Shown here one piece after another: positions 4,537 to 6,774 of a DNA stretch of 6,774 nt. The translations under genes were made by a program, and so were the position numbers. Every line of letters starts with the position of its first letter. Position 1 is the first letter of the stretch. Source of the stretch: Calditrichota bacterium (GTDB lineage: Bacteria; Zhuqueibacterota; Zhuqueibacteria; Residuimicrobiales; Krinioviventaceae); contig RPQV01000192.1 of assembly GCA_003818595.1 (NCBI GenBank), positions 1 to 6,774 of the forward strand, in the 5' to 3' direction. Under the pieces are notes generated by a model, which saw nothing but the letters and a program-made list of their open reading frames with translations, was not told where the DNA came from and did no database searches.

Positions 4537-6708
4537 ATGGAAAAACTCTGTAATCAACGTAATGTCTCGCCCGAACAGGTGCTGAAATCAGTTTTCGGTT
4601 ATGATGAATTTCGGCCTTTGCAGCGGGAAATTATCGATAATGTCCTGAGTAAACGCGACACGCTGGTGATCATGCCCACCGGCGGCGGCAAGTCGCTATG
4701 TTATCAGTTGCCGGCTCTGCTGTTTTCGGGCATGACCGTGGTGGTATCGCCGTTGATTTCCCTGATGAAGGATCAGGTTGAACAGCTGCAGCAATCCGGC
4801 GTAACCGCAGTTTTCCTCAACAGTTCTCTGGACATCAGAGAGTATCAGGCGGCAGCTGACCGCGTGCTCAAAGGCGAAATCCGGTTGTTGTATGTGGCGC
4901 CCGAAGGGCTGTTGACGGAAAGAATGTTGAATCTGCTCAGCGGTCTTACTGTCGATTGCCTTACGATCGATGAGGCACACTGCATTTCCGAGTGGGGACA
5001 CGATTTTCGCCCTGAATACCGGCAGTTGGTGCAGGTGCGCGATCGTTTTCCCCAGGCCGTTTGTATTGCGCTCACAGCGACCGCAACCAAACGGGTGCAG
5101 CAGGACATTATGGAGACGCTGCAGTTCGCCCAAAACGACTGCTTTATCGCTGGATTCAACCGTGAAAACCTGTTTCTACAGGTTATTGAAAAAACCGATC
5201 CCAAGCGGCAGCTACTCGCCTTTCTCGAACAACATCCCAATCAATCCGGTATCATTTACTGTTTTTCTCGAAAACAGGTCGAATCTTTGAGTGAATTCCT
5301 CGTATCGCACCATTTTTCGGTGTTGCCGTATCATGCAGGACTGGAGGATGCGGAGCGTAAGCGTAACCAGGAGGCGTTCATTCGCGATGATGTGCAGATC
5401 ATGACAGCCACCATCGCCTTTGGTATGGGAATCAACAAGCCGAATGTGCGTTTTGTCGTTCACTATGATTTGCCGAAGAATATCGAATCCTATTATCAGG
5501 AGATTGGTCGCGCCGGTCGCGATGGGCTGCGCGCGGACTGTCTGCTGCTCTTCAGCTATGGCGACCTGCAGAAAATCCGCTTTTTGATCGATCAGAAAGA
5601 GGATATGCAGGAGCGGCTGACAGCGCAGATCCATCTCGAAGCGCTGGTGCGTTATGCCGAGAGTGAACAGTGCCGACGCCGACCATTGCTCACCTATTTC
5701 GGCGATATGGTTGAACAGCAGACATGCGGCATGTGCGATAACTGCGTCGAAGAGAAAGAAGAAAAGAGCGATATTACGGTAGCGGCACAAAAGTTTCTCT
5801 CCTGCGTCAAACGTACCGGCGAGCTGTTCGGCGCCAACCATATCATCGATGTGCTGCGCGGATCAGAGAGTCAGAAGGTGATCGATTTCCGCCATCACCA
5901 ACTGAGCACTTATGGCATCGGTAAAGAATTTTCGAAAGAGCAATGGCAGAGGCTGGCACGGCAGTTCCTGCTGCAGGATTTGCTGGTTAAGGACATGCAG
6001 CACGGCAGCTTGAAAATCACTGCCAAAGGAGCTGCAGTGCTCTTTCAAAATCAGCCGGTGTTCGGCCGTCTGCAGGAACAGGCGATTACCGTTGCCGGTG
6101 TGCAAACCTCAATCGATCAGGAGTTGTTTGAGCGGTTGCGGCAAAAGCGCAAAGTATTGGCGGCAGCCCAGAATGTGCCGCCTTACGTGATTTTCTCAGA
6201 TCGGTCGCTGACGGAGATGGCGACGATTTATCCAGTGGATCAGGAAATGATGTTGACAGTCAATGGTGTGGGCGCCGTCAAACTGGCACATTACGGGGAG
6301 GAATTCCTTGAAATCATCCGCGCTTATTGTGCGGAAAAAGGGATCACTCCGGAGCGGATATCCAAGCCGGCGCCGATGAAGAGCATGACATCGCAGCGGC
6401 GTTTTATGCAGGTGGGTGAGGCATTCTGCAGTGGGGTCGGCATTGATCAGCTGATGGCTCAATTTTCAATCAAACGAACGACGTTCATTGGCTATCTGCA
6501 GGAATATCATAATGCCGGCAATTTCCTACCGGCTGAATATCTCTTGGCGTCCAGTCAGCTCTCTCCGGACCTACAGCAGGAGGTTTTAGAAGCGTTTGCA
6601 CGGCTGGGGAGCGACTATCTCAAACCGGTGTTCGAGGCGCTAGGAGGAAAAGTGGGATATGAGGAGTTGCGGTTGATAAGGATGGCGGAGAAGGGGAAAA
6701 AGGACTGA
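4537..6708 (+). CDS. recQ: ATP-dependent DNA helicase RecQ
   Basis: A 723-residue 3'-5' DNA helicase of recombination and replication-fork repair, acting on the nucleoid. All RecQ signatures are present: motif 0 (FGYDEFRPLQ, 20-29); Walker A TGGGKS (48-53); motif Ia SPLISLMKDQ (71-80); Walker B DEAH (145-148) followed by the aromatic-rich loop with W153 and F157; motif III ALTATAT (178-184); motif IV IIYCFSR (239-245); motif V FGMGINK (295-301); and motif VI QEIGRAGRDG (321-330) with the arginine finger. A zinc site follows, with cysteines 379, 397, 400 and 403. Then come the RQC winged helix (about 408-510) and an HRDC domain (about 527-600). Residues about 618-707 form an extra helix-turn-helix module (SQRRFMQVGEAF, then IDQLMAQFSIKRTTFIGYL), like the HTH_40 domain at the end of some Bacteroidota and Bacillota RecQs. 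This explains the length over the 610 residues of E. coli RecQ. No defects are seen. It follows the decarboxylase by 131 bp and is probably transcribed separately. Confidence 0.97.
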   Translation: MEKLCNQRNVSPEQVLKSVFGYDEFRPLQREIIDNVLSKRDTLVIMPTGGGKSLCYQLPALLFSGMTVVVSPLISLMKDQVEQLQQSGVTAVFLNSSLDIREYQAAADRVLKGEIRLLYVAPEGLLTERMLNLLSGLTVDCLTIDEAHCISEWGHDFRPEYRQLVQVRDRFPQAVCIALTATATKRVQQDIMETLQFAQNDCFIAGFNRENLFLQVIEKTDPKRQLLAFLEQHPNQSGIIYCFSRKQVESLSEFLVSHHFSVLPYHAGLEDAERKRNQEAFIRDDVQIMTATIAFGMGINKPNVRFVVHYDLPKNIESYYQEIGRAGRDGLRADCLLLFSYGDLQKIRFLIDQKEDMQERLTAQIHLEALVRYAESEQCRRRPLLTYFGDMVEQQTCGMCDNCVEEKEEKSDITVAAQKFLSCVKRTGELFGANHIIDVLRGSESQKVIDFRHHQLSTYGIGKEFSKEQWQRLARQFLLQDLLVKDMQHGSLKITAKGAAVLFQNQPVFGRLQEQAITVAGVQTSIDQELFERLRQKRKVLAAAQNVPPYVIFSDRSLTEMATIYPVDQEMMLTVNGVGAVKLAHYGEEFLEIIRAYCAEKGITPERISKPAPMKSMTSQRRFMQVGEAFCSGVGIDQLMAQFSIKRTTFIGYLQEYHNAGNFLPAEYLLASSQLSPDLQQEVLEAFARLGSDYLKPVFEALGGKVGYEELRLIRMAEKGKKD

Positions 6709-6774
6709 AGGTTTGAAGGTCTGAAAGTCGGAAGGTCGGAAGGTCTGAAGGTCTGAAGGTTTGAAGGTCTGAAA
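6707..6774 (+). repeat. Tandem array of an 8-bp unit (consensus GAAGGTCT), running off the window
   Basis: Eight complete units lie in perfect 8-bp phase from 6707, followed by a partial ninth unit (GAAA) at the window edge. In order: GAAGGTTT, GAAGGTCT, GAAAGTCG, GAAGGTCG, GAAGGTCT, GAAGGTCT, GAAGGTTT, GAAGGTCT. Variation is almost confined to the last two bases (TT, CT or CG); one unit has A for G at position 4. The array begins at the second base of the recQ TGA stop. Each T-to-GAA junction makes a TGA, so all three forward frames are stopped within the first units (TGA at 6706, 6714 and 6722). It has no spacers and is not CRISPR. Total length is unknown because the window ends inside it. 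Confidence 0.93.

Noticed and set aside
5212..5841. A 209-codon open frame on the minus strand inside recQ
   Set aside because: It is exactly antisense to well-conserved helicase, zinc and winged-helix codons, has no recognisable domain and no ribosome binding site I can point to. It is a shadow of recQ.
6707..6774. CRISPR array at the window end
   Set aside because: Units are 8 bp and directly abutting, with no unique spacers, and no cas genes are nearby.
1..6774. A single operon or polysaccharide-utilisation locus covering all four genes
   Set aside because: Spacers are 124-293 bp and hold repeats and promoter candidates, the functions are unrelated, and no transporter (SusC/D type) or regulator is present.

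Overview
The window carries four genes, all on the + strand, in DNA of intermediate GC content. The best clue to the host is the second gene. It encodes a secreted beta-helix protein ending in an LPVEL-type module and a 'SPNPFN' FlgD-like/type IX-type C-terminal domain. That architecture is typical of the Fibrobacterota-Chlorobiota-Bacteroidota (FCB) superphylum and its environmental candidate phyla (Calditrichota, KSB1, Zixibacteria and similar). A polymer-degrading FCB bacterium is an inference; a species cannot be named from the sequence.

Layout: (1) positions 1-388, the C-terminal end of a glycoside hydrolase family 3 enzyme; (2) 389-681, a gene-free stretch with a sigma70-like promoter candidate and a 12-bp hairpin just before the next gene; (3) 682-2604, the secreted parallel beta-helix protein; (4) 2605-2728, a spacer built from an 8-bp repeat and a dispersed element; (5) 2729-4405, a thiamine-diphosphate-dependent 2-keto-acid decarboxylase of the pyruvate/indolepyruvate decarboxylase family; (6) 4406-4536, a spacer with a second, more complete copy of the dispersed element; (7) 4537-6708, a complete RecQ DNA helicase with an extra C-terminal helix-turn-helix domain; (8) 6707-6774, a tandem array of an 8-bp unit that runs off the window.

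The genes do not form an obvious pathway. A glucosidase-type hydrolase and a surface or secreted beta-helix protein fit carbohydrate use outside the cytoplasm, the decarboxylase makes aldehydes from 2-keto acids, and RecQ is DNA repair. Spacers of 124-293 bp argue against tight operon packing. No defence system, mobile gene, RNA gene or CRISPR array is visible.

The most unusual content is non-coding. A GAAGGTCT-type 8-bp unit starts exactly at the stop codon of recQ, recurs at the stop codon of the beta-helix gene, and may survive as a relic at the stop of the GH3 gene. A separate structured element is present twice, on both sides of the decarboxylase gene, and gives a perfect 16-bp inverted repeat around it. 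These look like a family of genome-wide intergenic repeats, but only a genome-scale count could show that.
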